A stretch of 64,000 nt of DNA from Glutinoglossum americanum (GCA_020080175.1 JAGHQL010000087.1:44273-108272); one strand, 5' to 3'. Positions 35,454 to 47,034 are shown, counted from the first letter of the stretch. The notes: generated by a model not told the origin, from the sequence alone. Translations and numbers: made by a program.

Positions 35454-35828
35454 CTAGAACTCAGAAATATCAGCCTCGCCATGTACAGATATAGTTCCAG
35501 ATGATAGGGCACTGCGGAGCTGGGACTTGGCGTTCTGAATCGCAGATGTGAACTGCATCTTGGGGCTAGCCTCATTTGCGTTCTTGTCGTCGGGAAAGTA
35601 AAAGTACCACATCTGTCTGACTTCGATGAGAATACTAATGTCACATACTCTGAACTGCTTCTCCGCTTGAGTGCGCATGAGCGGTAGAGGTTTGTCTGAT
35701 GCCTTCGAAGTTCTTCCTCCCCGCTGTTGCATCTTCGTCTGAAGCCGTTTATTAATTCTTTGGCTCACGACTTCAGAATGCGATCGGTTCTGTGGATGAT
35801 AGCCGGCCCTCACTTCTCGCACTGCCAT
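35454..35828 (-). CDS. Unrecognised small ORF upstream of the NLR gene
   Basis: An open frame from MAVREV (35,828) to a stop at 35,454 gives 124 residues. It is divergent from the NLR gene, with only 38 bp between starts. Its middle part (CDISILIEVRQMWYFYFPDD) has a faint resemblance to the MADS/SRF-like small proteins common in fungi, but I would not name it on that. It could also be exon debris linked to the STAND fragment at 34,950-35,253. An in-frame Met nine codons further upstream exists. Confidence 0.3.
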   Translation of the reverse strand: MAVREVRAGYHPQNRSHSEVVSQRINKRLQTKMQQRGGRTSKASDKPLPLMRTQAEKQFRVCDISILIEVRQMWYFYFPDDKNANEASPKMQFTSAIQNAKSQLRSALSSGTISVHGEADISEF

Positions 35829-35866
35829 CGTTATAACTATCCTATCTATCAGCATTCATTGTCGCG

Positions 35867-38800
35867 ATGCTAGGCCCTCCTCCACCGAGCTCCCGCAAGG
35901 ATTTCGAGATCGCCGTCATATGCGCTCTACAATCAGAGGCTGATGCAGTAGAGGCTTTGTTCGACAAAATTTGGGAAGACGAGGGCTACATTTTCGGAAA
36001 GGCGCCAGGAGATACGAACACTTATACCACGGGTCTAATAGGTCGTCACAACGTCGTTCTAGCATGGATGCCAACCATGGGGAAGGGCAGTGCGGCGAGC
36101 GTGGCATCTAGTTTCCGATCCAGCTTCGAAGGAATCAAGCTTGCTTTGCTCGTCGGTATCTGTGGCGGAGTGCCTGATGGAACGGGTGATGAGGAGGTTC
36201 TGCTGGGCGATGTCATAATTGGTACGGGAGTTGTGGAGTATGACTTTGGGATGCAGTTGCCAGGTACTTTCATTAGAAAGGATACTGGTGAGGACAACTT
36301 ACGCCGGCCGAACTCTGAAATCAGAGGTTTTTTGAGAAAGATAGGAGGACTTAGAGGCCGTATGCGCCTAATGGACAATACTTCCAGTTATCTTGCAGAC
36401 CTGTGTAAGAAGCCTGGTTTCCGGAGAGTGCAATATCCAGGAGTAGATGAGGACAAACTTTACAAACCGACCGACCGTCACAAGCATTACGGCTTGCCAC
36501 GTTGCGTTATATGCGACAAGGGAAAAGATGATGTCTGCGACAAGGCTCTTAGTTCATCTTGCATAGATCTCCAGTGCGGCAAGAATGGGCTAGTACCTCG
36601 CAACCGGCTGATAAATATCAAAAATATCATTGCGAGGGTCAACAGCGGGGATACAGCGGCACTGATAGAGGCTGCAGAGGCACAACAACCAATCATATAC
36701 TTTGGCTTAATCGCATCTGGGGACACGGTTATGAAGTCGGGTAAGCACCGAGACGAAATTGCTGCTAAAGAGAAGGTCATCGCGTTCGAGATGGAGGGTG
36801 CCGGAGTGTGGGACAACTTTCCTTGTGTTGTGATTAAAGGCGTTTGCGATTACGCAGACAGTCACAAGAACAAGAACTGCCAGGGCTATGCCGCAGCAAC
36901 TGCTGCAGCCTGCATGAAGGCGTTTTTGAAAGAGTGGATACCCACGGATAAACCTCCGCAACTTAGTGGGTGACGCCTTCTTTTGATTATACCGCTGAGG
37001 CAAAGCATCAGACTCTTTAGATTGTTACTAACATACCTGAATAAAGACGTGAGAAACTCTATCGAACAGGACGAGCTTCTAAGCAAGCTACCTCGTGCTG
37101 ATGGCGCTGCAATAAACTCATACGCTCGTCAACATGAACCTTCATGCCTTCGCGATACACGAGTTGATCTCCTTAGGCAGCTAAGGGAGTGGAGCAGCGA
37201 CCTCCAGGGAAAATGCGTCTTCTGGCTGAATGGTATGGCGGGCACCGGGAAATCTACCATCGCCCGTACTGTCGCACGCGAAGCCTCCAAGCAGAATCTT
37301 CTTGGGGCAAGCTTTTTCTTCTCTAGAGGCGGTGGTGATAGAGCTCACGCCCGTATGTTCTTTAGTACCCTCGCTCTCCAGCTTGCAAAGATGTCGCCTA
37401 TCCTCAAGCACTATATCTGCGAAGCAATAGCTGAGAATGGGGATATTGTTCAGCACGGCCTTCCTGACCAATGGCAAAAGCTTGTTTTCCAGCCGCTATC
37501 AAGATTGGACGGCGGTCAGATCCAGTCACCAACCATACTTCTCGTCATCGATGCCTTGGATGAGTGCGAGAATCAAGAAGACATCCGGTTAATTCTCCAA
37601 CTTTTCACCGAGGCAAGAAATCTGCAAAAAATGCAGTTGCGAGTTTTTATCACCAGCAGACCTGAATTCCCTATTCTCAATGAGTTCAAAGCCATTTCTA
37701 ACGATGCACACCAGGATTTCATCCTCCATAATATAGCCCTATCTGTTGTCGAGCATGACATCTCGATCTTCATCAAGGACAAGCTAGCCCAAATTCGGAG
37801 CGAATATGGACTTGCCATGGACTGGCCGAGTGAGCAGGATATTGAGCTCCTTGTTAATAGAGCTAATGGGCTATTTATCTACATTGCAACAGTATGCCGC
37901 TTCATTCGCGAAGTCAGGTTTCCTAAAAAGCGTCTTGACGAAATTATCCAGGGCAGCGACACTAGCCAGGAGCCTCAGCAGAACTTAGACAAGATCTATT
38001 TGCAGATATTGAGAGGTTCTATCAGCAGGTATTATTATGACAAGGAAGAGTGGATCGAACAATTTCGACGTACTGTGGGATCGATCGTGACTATCTTTGA
38101 CCTCCTGTCAGTTGTCGCACTCAGCATGCTGCTCTCCATCGAGCCAGAAGACGCGAAGGCCGTTCTATTTCAACTACGTTCTGTTCTCGATGTTCCAGAC
38201 GAAGACGAATCGCTTATCAAGTTGCTCCACCCATCGTTTCGCGATTTTCTTCTCAATAAACAGAGATGTCAAGATGAGCAGTTCTGGATTGTTGAACATG
38301 AGGCCCATGGCAATCTATATACTAGTTGCTTACAACTCATGTCAAACACTTTAGGCAGAGATATCTGCGGTTTGGGGAAGCCAGGGGCGCTTGTAAAGGA
38401 TGTCGAAATTAGCATTCTAGCTCGACATCTACCGAGTCACGTTCAGTATGCATGTCGATACTGGGTTAGGCACCTCCAAGGTCTTGGACACGATCAGCGG
38501 GAAAAAGCCGGCTTTTATAACAGAATCCAGTCATTCTTAGAGAAACACTTCCTACACTGGCTAGAATCTCTGAGCCTGATGGGGAAGATGTCCGAAGGAA
38601 TCGTTATAATGACAGACTTAGAGTCTATGCTCATAGTAAGTTCCTATTTGTTATTAGGATATAATATAGAACATTCGACTGACTCATCTAGTCAAGTAAA
38701 GCCTCTCAACTACTTGCTATAGTCCAAGATGCAAAGCGTTTTATTCTCTACAATGGATCCGTTATCGAGAAAGCACCTTTGCAGGTTTATGCAAGTGCTC

Positions 38801-40773
38801 TTATATTTAGCCCTAAAATGAGCCTAATCAGACAAATATTCTCAGATCAAAGTCCATTATGGATTAATGCCGAGCCAGCCGTTGACGAATATTGGAGTCC
38901 TTCTTTGAAGACGCTTGAGGGCCACTCAGACTGGGTCAGGTCCGTAGCGTTCTCACGCGATGGACGGCAGCTAGCATCTGCATCTTATGACCATACCCTC
39001 CGGCTCTGGGACGCCACGAACGGAGCCCTCCTGAAGACGCTAGAAGAACATTCAGACTCGGTCGTATCTGTGGTGTTCTCATGCGATGGACGGCAGCTAG
39101 CGTCAGCATCTGATGACCGCACTGTCCGGCTATGGAACGCCGCGACAGGTGCCTTGCAGAAGACACTTGTGGGCCACTCAGCCGCGGTCACATCCGTGGC
39201 GTTCTCGTGCGATGGACAGCAGTTGGCGTCAGCATCTTATGACCATACCGTCCGGCTCTGGGATGTTGCAACCGGAGTTCTACAAAGGACACTCAAGGGT
39301 CACTCAGACTCGATTATGTCTGTGGCATTCTCGCACGATGAGCGGCAGCTGGCATCAGCATCTTATGACGGAACTGTCCGGCTCTGGGATGCCGCGACAG
39401 GTGCCCCGCAGAAGACTTTTGGGGGCCACTCAAATTGGTTCACGTCTGTGGCGTTCTCGCACGATGGACGGCAGCTGGCGTCGGCATCTTATGACAGTGC
39501 AATTTGGATCTGGGATGCCGCAACAGGAGTCCTCCGGAGGATGCTTGAGGGCCACTTATCTGCAGTCACGTCCGTGGTGTTCTCACGAGATGGACGGCAA
39601 TTGGCGTCAGCATCTGATGACCGCACCATTCAGCTCTGGGATGCTGTGACAGGCGCCTTGCAGAAGACGCTTAAGGGCCACTCAGACTGGGTTAGGTCTG
39701 TGGCATTCTCGCGCGATGGGCAGCAGCTAGCATCAGCGTCTTATGATGGTACCGTCCGGCTCTGGGACCCTGCGACGGAAGCCCTCCAGAAGACGCTCGA
39801 GGGCCACCCAGACGCGGTTATGTCCATGGCGTTTTCGCACGATGGGCGGCAGCTAGCCTCAGCATCTAATAGCGGCACCATACGGCTCTGGGACGCTGCG
39901 ACAGGAGCTTTACAGATGGCGATCGAGGGCCACTCATCCGTGATCAGGAGCGTGACATTCTCGCGCGATGGATGGCAGCTCGCGTCAGCATGTGATGATA
40001 GCACTGTCCGGCTCTGGGATACTACAACAGGAGCCCTACAGAAGACACTCAAGGGCCACTCAGCTGGGGTAAGATCTGTGGTATTCTCGAATGATGGACA
40101 GCAACTGGCGTCAGCATCTGACGACGGTACCATCCGACTCTGGGATGCTGTGACAGGAGTCCTGCAGAAGACACTTGGGGGCCACTCATACTGGCCCATG
40201 TCTGTAACGTTCTCACGCGACGGACTGCAGCTGGCATCGGCATATGGTGGCGGCACCATCCGGCTCTGGGATGTCAAGACAGGAGGCCTGCAGAAGACGC
40301 TCGAGGGCCATTCATCCGCGGTCAGGTCTGTGGCGTTCTCGCGCAATGGACGGCAGCTGGCGTCAGCATCTGATGATGGAACCATCCGGCTCTGGGATGT
40401 TGTGACAGGAGCCCTGCAGAAGACGTTCAAGGGCAACCCAGACATATCAGCACTATCCTTTCCCAATGATAAATCACGTCTCGTAACGAATATAGGGTCA
40501 ATCGAGCTAGAAATTCCTACTTCTGGTCAAGTCCAAACGGCGCCATGGTCGTTATATTCCTTAAATGCCGAAAGATCTTGGATAACTTACAGAGGCGAAA
40601 ACCTCCTTTGGTTTCCTCCCGAATACCGACCTGCCTGCCAAGAATTCCGAGATGACCTCATTGCATTAGGATGTTCATCAGGCCGAGTTATTATAATCAG
40701 AGTATACCCAGATCTGCACCTGGCAAAAATCGGTAAACGACGACAGCAATCCTTGCGAAACAAACCAATTTGA
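35867..40773 (+). CDS. NLR-like receptor: PNP_UDP domain, NACHT ATPase, WD40 repeats
   Basis: Three exons, 35867-36965, 37047-38635 and 38692-40773 (introns of 81 and 56 nt), give 1,589 residues with no interruption. Residues ~13-355 form a nucleoside-phosphorylase/MTA-SAH-nucleosidase-like domain (FEIAVICALQSEADAV, LLVGICGGVPDGTGDEEVLLGDV, IAFEMEGAGVWDNFPCVVIKGVCDYAD). A NACHT ATPase follows, with Walker A GMAGTGKST at ~430 and Walker B LLVIDALDECE at ~530, then a helical module containing LLHPSFRDFLL. Twelve 42-residue WD40 repeats occupy ~967-1470. This is a classic fungal STAND/NLR layout, in which the N-terminal domain is the effector and the repeats sense ligand. Such genes control vegetative incompatibility or immune-like responses. 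The first intron has a GTGGGT donor and a TTACTAAC branch; the second has GTAAGT. Confidence 0.93.
38902..40413 (+). repeat. Twelve in-frame WD40-coding repeats of 126 bp
   Basis: Twelve consecutive units of exactly 126 bp encode 42-residue WD40 blades of the form LQKTLxGHSxxVxSVxFSxDGxQLASASxDxTxRLWDxxTGA; a thirteenth, degenerate unit follows. Units are nearly identical except at a few positions: the residues after Gly-His-Ser, and the two residues around SASxDx. That pattern is typical of HET/NWD-type repeats kept similar by unequal exchange while the ligand-facing positions diversify. Confidence 0.95.
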
Positions 40774-41294
40774 CAGAACTGACAAGCCATGCCGCGAGAA
40801 TCAGTAGGTTAAGCAGTTAATTTTACATACAGGACAAAATGCGCCCCGAAGAATCAATGTGATCGCCATGATATATCTGGAAGGAGGCGCTGTGTACTTA
40901 CTGGGTCAAAGAGGTTTCGAGACCATACCTCGAAGAATACCACTCAGTGCGAGCCCAAGGCAATCAATGCCTATTCATTATGGGGCAATACAAGATAGGG
41001 TTTTTTTTTTTTTTTTTTCAAGGATTTAATAGCTAGTACCAAGAAAAAGCAGTTGTTGCGGCGGATGGGGGGTGGTGGGCGTGGGTCGCTTCGAAAGTGT
41101 TCCGAAACTTTTTAGGACCCCAATAGTATTAGTCTAGATTGTTGCCTTCGATTTCACTGACCTCAAGTGGATCCGTTGGGTAATCTGGTCTAAAGTGATG
41201 ACTTTCTCTGAAAATTCCAAGCTGGGGTTTTCAGTAATGACTTGAGTTTTGTATTTAATTAATTTGCTAGACTACATCGGAACCTTTTTTTTTT
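40774..41294. other. Convergent intergenic region with poly-T
   Basis: About 520 bp separates the convergent 3' ends of the NLR and HD-kinase genes. A run of about 18 T lies at 41,001-41,018. Nothing else is recognised. Confidence 0.6.
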
Positions 41295-42658
41295 TCATTC
41301 AATCAAGTCCCTTAGTGCTTGGGCCGCTACAGAGTAGACTTCGTCTTCAGTACCATCCGATAAAACCTGGTGGTATATCAAGTCAGCACATCTCCAGGCT
41401 ATATACGATACATCTTACCGTCTTAACAGCCCACTTTTCCCGTATATTATTTTCTATCGAAAGGCTTTCCCTTTTGTATGTTTTGATTCTCGCGTTGATG
41501 GAATCTATGTTATATTCCACCTCGCTCGACAACTTCGCTCGGTTCAGTAGGCGACTTATTAATACATCTTCTGGGCATTTCAGAATGATGGCGGAAATGT
41601 GACCACGAATCTGGAATTTGTCATCTCAAATGTGATGCCATAGGAAGAGGTAAACAAAATGGCTAACCTTTAACTCAAATTCCTTCAATTGATCCATGCT
41701 CGTCGGAAAACCATCTATCAGAAATCTCTTTTTTCCTTTCGCTGCGGCAGCACCCATTTTTCTTACCATCAAGCTCACGGTCAATGGCGCTGGAATGATC
41801 ACAGATTCCTTGAAGCTTTCATCAAGGAACTCTGCGAAAACGGATGCTGGGCGATCGCGCTCTTCCCGTAAAATGTTTCCAACCGATATATGCTCGAAGG
41901 CAAATTCGTGGGCAAGTCGAGTGCATTGGGTTCCTTTGCCTACACCAGGGCCTCCTGCAGTACGATTAACAGAGATATTTTGTACTTTTTGGGAGGCTAT
42001 ACCTAGAACAAGGACAATCAGAAGGTCTTTTTCTTTTTGCGACCAAAAGGCTTCTCTTTCTTTGGACAAAACCTTTGCCCACTCTTTGATAACTGGATCG
42101 ACAATATTGGCTTCCATTTCGACAAAATCTCGAAGATCATGTTTTCCGCCGGATCGTTTCTCATATTCGAGAGCCTGCATCAGACACTCAAACGAATCCA
42201 CTGACCGGACTAGTTGGGCCTCTTTGGTTGTACACTCCTCGTATTCGGCCCAGTAGGCCTCGAGGTTGTCGGCTAACGACGTGCTTATGCGTCGTGCTTC
42301 ACATCCAATATACTTTATGGCTAGGCGCTCAAATTTATACTTCTCGTCTACAGGATGGTTAATATTTTGATCGCGAAGAGGGGGCGGTAGGTAGACCTTT
42401 AGATATACCATCGGATGGTGCGATATCTCCGATAATCGTTTGTCCTATGGTGTGGATCAATGCCATTTGGACGGCTTTGTCTATATCTATATCCCCATGC
42501 GGGTATGCCATACAAATCATCGCCATCCGCCATGTGTGATCGCCCACGCTTTCGGGTTCAGTGACGCCTCGTCTCGCCCAACCAGTGCGGGGTAGGTTTT
42601 TCAGGCGTTCCAAAAGATGAAACAAAGGGAGAGGCGATTGGCTGCTATGTATATCCAT
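41295..42658 (-). CDS. HD domain fused to adenylate/UMP-CMP-type kinase; HD motif altered
   Basis: Five exons, 42658-42409, 42347-42003, 41954-41668, 41610-41419 and 41366-41295 (introns of 61, 48, 57 and 52 nt), give 381 residues. Residues 1-190 match the HDDC2/YfbR-like HD phosphohydrolase family (LLERLKNLPRTGW, ESVGDHTWRMAMI, IIGDIAPSD). The HD dyad, however, reads HTIGQ where the family has HDxxE. From ~198 the protein becomes a nucleotide kinase: LGGPGVGKGTQC P-loop, FEHISVGNILREE, LIDGFPTSMDQL, ILKCPEDVLISRLLNRAK and TYKRESL. The kinase half looks complete and active; the HD half has probably lost metal-dependent dNMP hydrolysis. It is divergent from cytidine deaminase, which suggests a pyrimidine-nucleotide role. 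Whether it prefers UMP, CMP or AMP is not visible. Confidence 0.88.
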
Positions 42659-43006
42659 GGCTGAAGGGATTGTCGTACGGTTTGGTTGGAGGTTCGCGTT
42701 CGTGGTGCCAGCTCAATGCAACGAACGAGGACGCGACCGGAATGCTGAGCAAGGAAGGAATACGCGCAATGCCATGTCTCGGGCTGCGAGCCGCCCAGTG
42801 ACCCCAGTGACACCACTTTCAGCAGGTTTATTGATAGTTGCAGATTCGAAATGAGTGGCTTCGCCTGCTGGGCAACTGGGCGATGGGCGGGCCCGCCGAT
42901 TTGATCTGGCGTGCGGCCGAATATATGCGGGCGTCGTGGCACCGGAACATCCCGGCCAACATCGACTTTCCTTGGACGGGGACATTCTGCACACACTCAC
43001 AGCGCC
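42659..43006. promoter_or_regulatory. Shared divergent promoter, HD-kinase/cytidine deaminase
   Basis: The two start codons, on opposite strands, are 348 bp apart. Open frames through the interval are chance readings in GC-rich DNA. The spacing implies a common control region for the two nucleotide-salvage genes; no binding site is recognised. Confidence 0.5.
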
Positions 43007-43693
43007 ATGGCGTCCTTCTCCCCCCCCATATATTCCCATCACGACATCCCCGCCGTCGCGCCCTCATACGCCCTCACAGCCACGGAGCTCTATGCCCTCT
43101 GTGATCGCTCCTCTGCCGCCAAGGCCACTGCCTACTGTCCCTACAGTCGCTTCCGAGTGGGGGCCACGATCCTGACCACCGACGGGCAGTACATCAGTGG
43201 CGCCAATGTCGAGAACGCAAGCTACTCCGTAAGCACCTGTGCCGAGCGTGTTGCGTTTGGGAAGGCGGTCACAGATCTCGCCGGGCAGGCCGAGGCTGGA
43301 GGTGGGCTTAAGGAGTGGAAGGAACCGGAAAATGGCGTGCGGAGAGGCTTTAAAGCCCTTGCGGTTGCAGCTAACACCAGTACTCCTATTAGCCCGTGTG
43401 GAATGTGTAGGCAATTGTGGGTGATCCTCTCCAGCGTTAATAATCGCGTTTGAAAGGGGGTTCTCAAGGTCATGCAAAACTAGGGCTGACCTACGCTATA
43501 CCCAGCATACGTGAGTTCTGCGAGTTGGATATGCCAATTTGGCTGTTCGATAAGGATGGGAATTTTCAGGTCACGAAACTGGAGCAGGTATGTATTGGAT
43601 CTGGTGGATCGTCAAGGTGGCGCTGACCGTGGGGACGCCCGGCAGCTTCTCCCGTTATCATTCGGCCCCGACAATCTCACTGCGCCCGTATAA
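43007..43693 (+). CDS. cdd1: Cytidine deaminase
   Basis: Three exons, 43007-43416, 43506-43587 and 43646-43693 (introns of 89 and 58 nt), give 179 residues. The zinc-site motifs are intact: NVENASYSVSTCAERVAFGKA with the Cys-Ala-Glu catalytic triad, and ISPCGMCRQ with PCxxC. After splicing the end reads FIREFCELDMPIW, LFDKDGNFQV and LLPLSFGPDNL, as expected. The enzyme deaminates cytidine and deoxycytidine to uridine/deoxyuridine in pyrimidine salvage, normally as a cytosolic tetramer. The start is MASFSPP; the frame is open further upstream without homology. Reading straight through the first donor gives a false stop shortly after CRQ. The 29-residue stretch between the two motifs (rich in Gly, Lys and Glu) is somewhat long. 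Confidence 0.95.
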
Positions 43694-43990
43694 GACGGGC
43701 CTTACGCAGTCGCATGCCTTCATACCTTCTGAATCTTCCGCTGATTTGCCGCTTGGGGGTCGATGAGTCTGAGAGCAAATACGTGAATTCGGCATCTTTT
43801 TAAAGTGGCTTTTAGATGACAAGAATTGCGTGTTGTCCGGAATAGAATAGAAACATTTGCGTACCATTACATCCGTATTCTCGGTGTCGCCCCTCGATGG
43901 TCGGGTGCTCGGTTTATTGATTGGAATAAGTCTTAGGATGTGCTACCTTTTGCCTCCACCTATCGTAACGTTTCCTGACCATACTTAGCC

Positions 43991-44263
43991 GTGCCCTTTA
44001 CTATCTTGACGGCCTCGGGCAGCCTGTATCGGAGTGAACCGCCGCTCCCGATCATCGCAGAGATATTTCGAAGTATTTCAAAGAGCGATCTTAAATCTGT
44101 TCGGCTAGTCTCAACCAGTCCTCATACACTTACAGAGGTTTGGAGACCCTACATTTTTCGAAACCTGTACGGTAGGGTGAGCCTTTGTACCAAGCTTATT
44201 ATATTCTTTCCCACGACGCTGGCTACATGGGTTGCTGGAGTAGACATACGGACACTCTTATAG
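43991..44263 (+). pseudogene. F-box domain fragment
   Basis: The frame reads LPIIAEIFRSISKSDLKSVRLVS, the typical opening of fungal F-box proteins, followed by RPYIFRNLYGRVSL. It then runs out within ~25 residues. There is no ATG at the head of the frame (it opens with GTG) and no continuation to the right, where an AT-rich block begins. It is probably the remnant of an F-box gene cut off by repeats. Confidence 0.5.
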
Positions 44264-45439
44264 TAATGCCAACTACATAGTGTGGACGCACCGAAAGGGG
44301 GTGTGGCAATACCAGGGCCCTTAAATTTTTGTCAGTTCTTCCAGTTCTTCCAGTTCTCCCAGCTCTTCTGCCGCAGCAAGCATTTTTCGCCAAATTTCCT
44401 CGCATAATGATTTCTCGTTCGCCTTCTGTGTCCCCCATCTAAAGGCTGAATGCATTCTTGCGAGGATAATAAAAAGCATTGCAAGAATGTACTAAGTCTT
44501 GAGGTGGTATGTGAACTGCTCGCCACTTTGTTAGCCACTGCGGGGCCCCAACATAAACTTTCTATTTCCCTCCTTCTCTCAACCTCTCGACCTTCATCAC
44601 CATATCTGAACCATGAGACTTGTAGCAGTCTCGGCAAGAGAAAAATAGGAGCTCCTGCTTATCAGCAATGCTCTGATCTACAAATTTCAATCATTGTACA
44701 TTTTTAAATAATTTAATAGCAAAATTTTCTAATATATTAATTACAATTTAAAACAAATAGCTTTTATTTCAATCTTTTTAAATCTAAAACCTGTAGGTAT
44801 TTTCTTTTGTTAACTAACCTAAGTATTTATATAATTATTTCTTTAACGTACTCCACAAACGAATAGTCTACACAATCGAATGATTCACTTTTTACCGAAC
44901 AACGACAAAGATTCTCAATTGCAATACTATTACATTAAAAGTTAATTAATTTATATTAGAAATAGATAAAATAGATAATTTCTAAACTTCTTGATTAGTT
45001 TTTTGAGCTTCTTGACAAGTTTGTATATTATAACCTGACTTTTCACATATTCGGCAACACCATGTTTTCTCTAACCTTTGCTATACTTCCTGCATTATCT
45101 ACTCTGTTACAGTCTGTTAATCAAGTAGATTTTATGCATCCTGTACAGAAAGAAATTGTTTATATTATACTAACGTTTTTTTAGCCCTTCGTTGTTTGCT
45201 TAAAGCTTTGTTTGTTTTACAGAGATTAGAAACCTCTATTTCCAATAAAGCTACACGATACATCATAGTCTTTGTACTCTTTACAAACTGATTTATAGTA
45301 TTATATATCGGTGTTAGTGAACTATTCTAATGGTTAGAAATCTGTTACTTAATAAAGTTTAATTGTGAATTAACTCTTAATAGATTGTGTAGTGTTTTCA
45401 GTGTTTACAGAACTGATAAAACTTCAGTCAGTATCAGTA
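44264..45439. other. Edge and body of second AT-rich block
   Basis: Composition is normal up to about 44,700 and abruptly AT-rich beyond. A short array of CCAGTTCTT-like units lies at about 44,333-44,362. No open frame of note is present. The right part probably belongs to the 3' end of the decayed transposon that follows. Confidence 0.5.
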
Positions 45440-46608
45440 TCGGTATTTGTAACTATACATCTAGCTTTGAAAGAACCTATTATAAATCATGTAATATAAG
45501 TTCAGCTCCAGCAAAACCACTTTGAATATTTTTTTCTATTATAGAAACTACGAAAGCTTCACGGAATGCATGAAGAAACTCAAGCTTGCTGATATGAGTA
45601 ATATGTGCTTATATTAACTCTTCAATTTGATGACTGTATGCCTATTTTAATAGCCTAAAACAGCTAACATCTAGTAGTTGAAGATAGTAAGAAGAATGAA
45701 TGTAAAGGCATGTAAAATATGATAATATCGTGTTATTGACAATAAATTTCAAATTTCGTTAAATAATGACTATTGTGGCTATCTAGAATTAAAAATCGAT
45801 ATTTGTCTTTTCTATGTAATGTTATATAATGATCAAAGTATTGAATCTATTGTAGGCTTACTTCGTTTGTTGTCCAGCTATTATCCATTGTTGTAATAAC
45901 CTAATTATATAAAAGGTTACATTCTATATACCAGTTGCTAAGGTGATATTGAGCTACAAAAATGATAAGTAATAGAATCATCTAGCCTTTGCAATTCATA
46001 TTCTGTATAACTATTACCTATTCATGATTACTAGTTTAAGTTAACTTCACTTTACTATGACTGTCTGAAGTAGTAACTACCATGCCAGTAGAAATAATAC
46101 TCATCATAAACCCTGTTTCATCAAAGTTGTAGATATCATCATCTAGTATACTGTACTTGGTTTTTACATATTACATATGTATAAACTATTTTCTAATGAC
46201 TTTTGAATCCTCACACTTAATCCTCTAATAATTGTATTTGCGTGAAAAGCATGTATAGAGTTATGGTTGACGTTTGACAAAGTTTGAAGCCCAGTTTTTA
46301 CCAACATTTGATACGTCTTATATATGTAAAATTCGATTGGTCATATTTTCTACATTATGTAGTCTTGGAGGAAATAATCGTGTTACTAGTTCAGTTATAT
46401 ACTGAACTATCATATCCTCTTCCAGTTTTGTCAACTTGCATAAATTGGGTAAGATATTGCATCAGGCAATTTGGCCATTGTATTGTTGACGAAATGTTGT
46501 ATGACTAACTTTGTAAGTCATTGCTGTAGATCATAACTTTAAATTTTCATTATTTTTAAGAGCTTGGAGGGCAAGGTTAAGTCTTGCTTCATATGAAATT
46601 GAAACCAT
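45440..46608 (-). pseudogene. Decayed pogo/Tan1-type transposase
   Basis: Read leftward from a Met at 46,608, a single frame with many stops but few or no frameshifts follows the pogo-type layout. It runs ARLNLALQALKNNENLKL (psq helix-turn-helix), NVGKNWASNFVKRQP (CENP-B-type), DDDIYNFDETGFMMS (first Asp), AQYHLSNWY, RFLILDSHNSHYLTKFE (second Asp), LLDVSCFRLLK (third Asp) and VLSKLDV near 45,455. Stops sit where CAA, CAG, CGA or TGG codons are expected. It is a different family from the 33,077 element and resembles the relic at 29,301. Confidence 0.85.
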
Positions 46609-46908
46609 GTCTTGTTGTAGAAAGAATTGATATTAAAGTTAGGAGGTTTGTGTCTTTTATGAAAGTGAACTATTTGGTTGTGTGGACTATTCATTTGTGA
46701 AGTACATTATTAGAAATACTAATTAATATATTCAACTAGCTTTCTATTTTACAGTATCTTAATTTTTTTCAGAAACTAGTTATATATTAAGAGTAGTACT
46801 AATATATTTACAAATATATTAATTATAACAATTATAATTCTTATTATTACAAACTAATAATTATCTTAAATAGTATAGATATTAATAAAAATAGTAAAAA
46901 ACTAGATA

Positions 46909-47034
46909 GCAAGCCCGCATCAGAAAACAGAGGGTTTTGTATTAGGCAAGGTATATGCATAGACTCATCACTACTTTGGTGAGGTATAAAGATTGTGCAA
47001 CTACCTACAGCTTGCTATTTTCCTTCCTTCTTTC
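46909..47034 (+). repeat. Left member of a ~125-bp inverted repeat pair
   Basis: This matches the reverse complement of 51,719-51,842 along about 125 bp; shared landmarks are CAAGCCxGCATC, GGCAAGGTAT, CTACTTTGGT and TTTCxTTCxTTC. It encloses the LTR stack and a tandem-repeat region, so it could be one end of a DNA transposon about 4.9 kb across with insertions. Confidence 0.7.

Noticed and set aside
38902-40413. Regular 126-bp repeats that could be mistaken for a satellite or CRISPR-like array
   Set aside because: They are in frame and encode WD40 blades. There are no unique spacers, and the host is a eukaryote.
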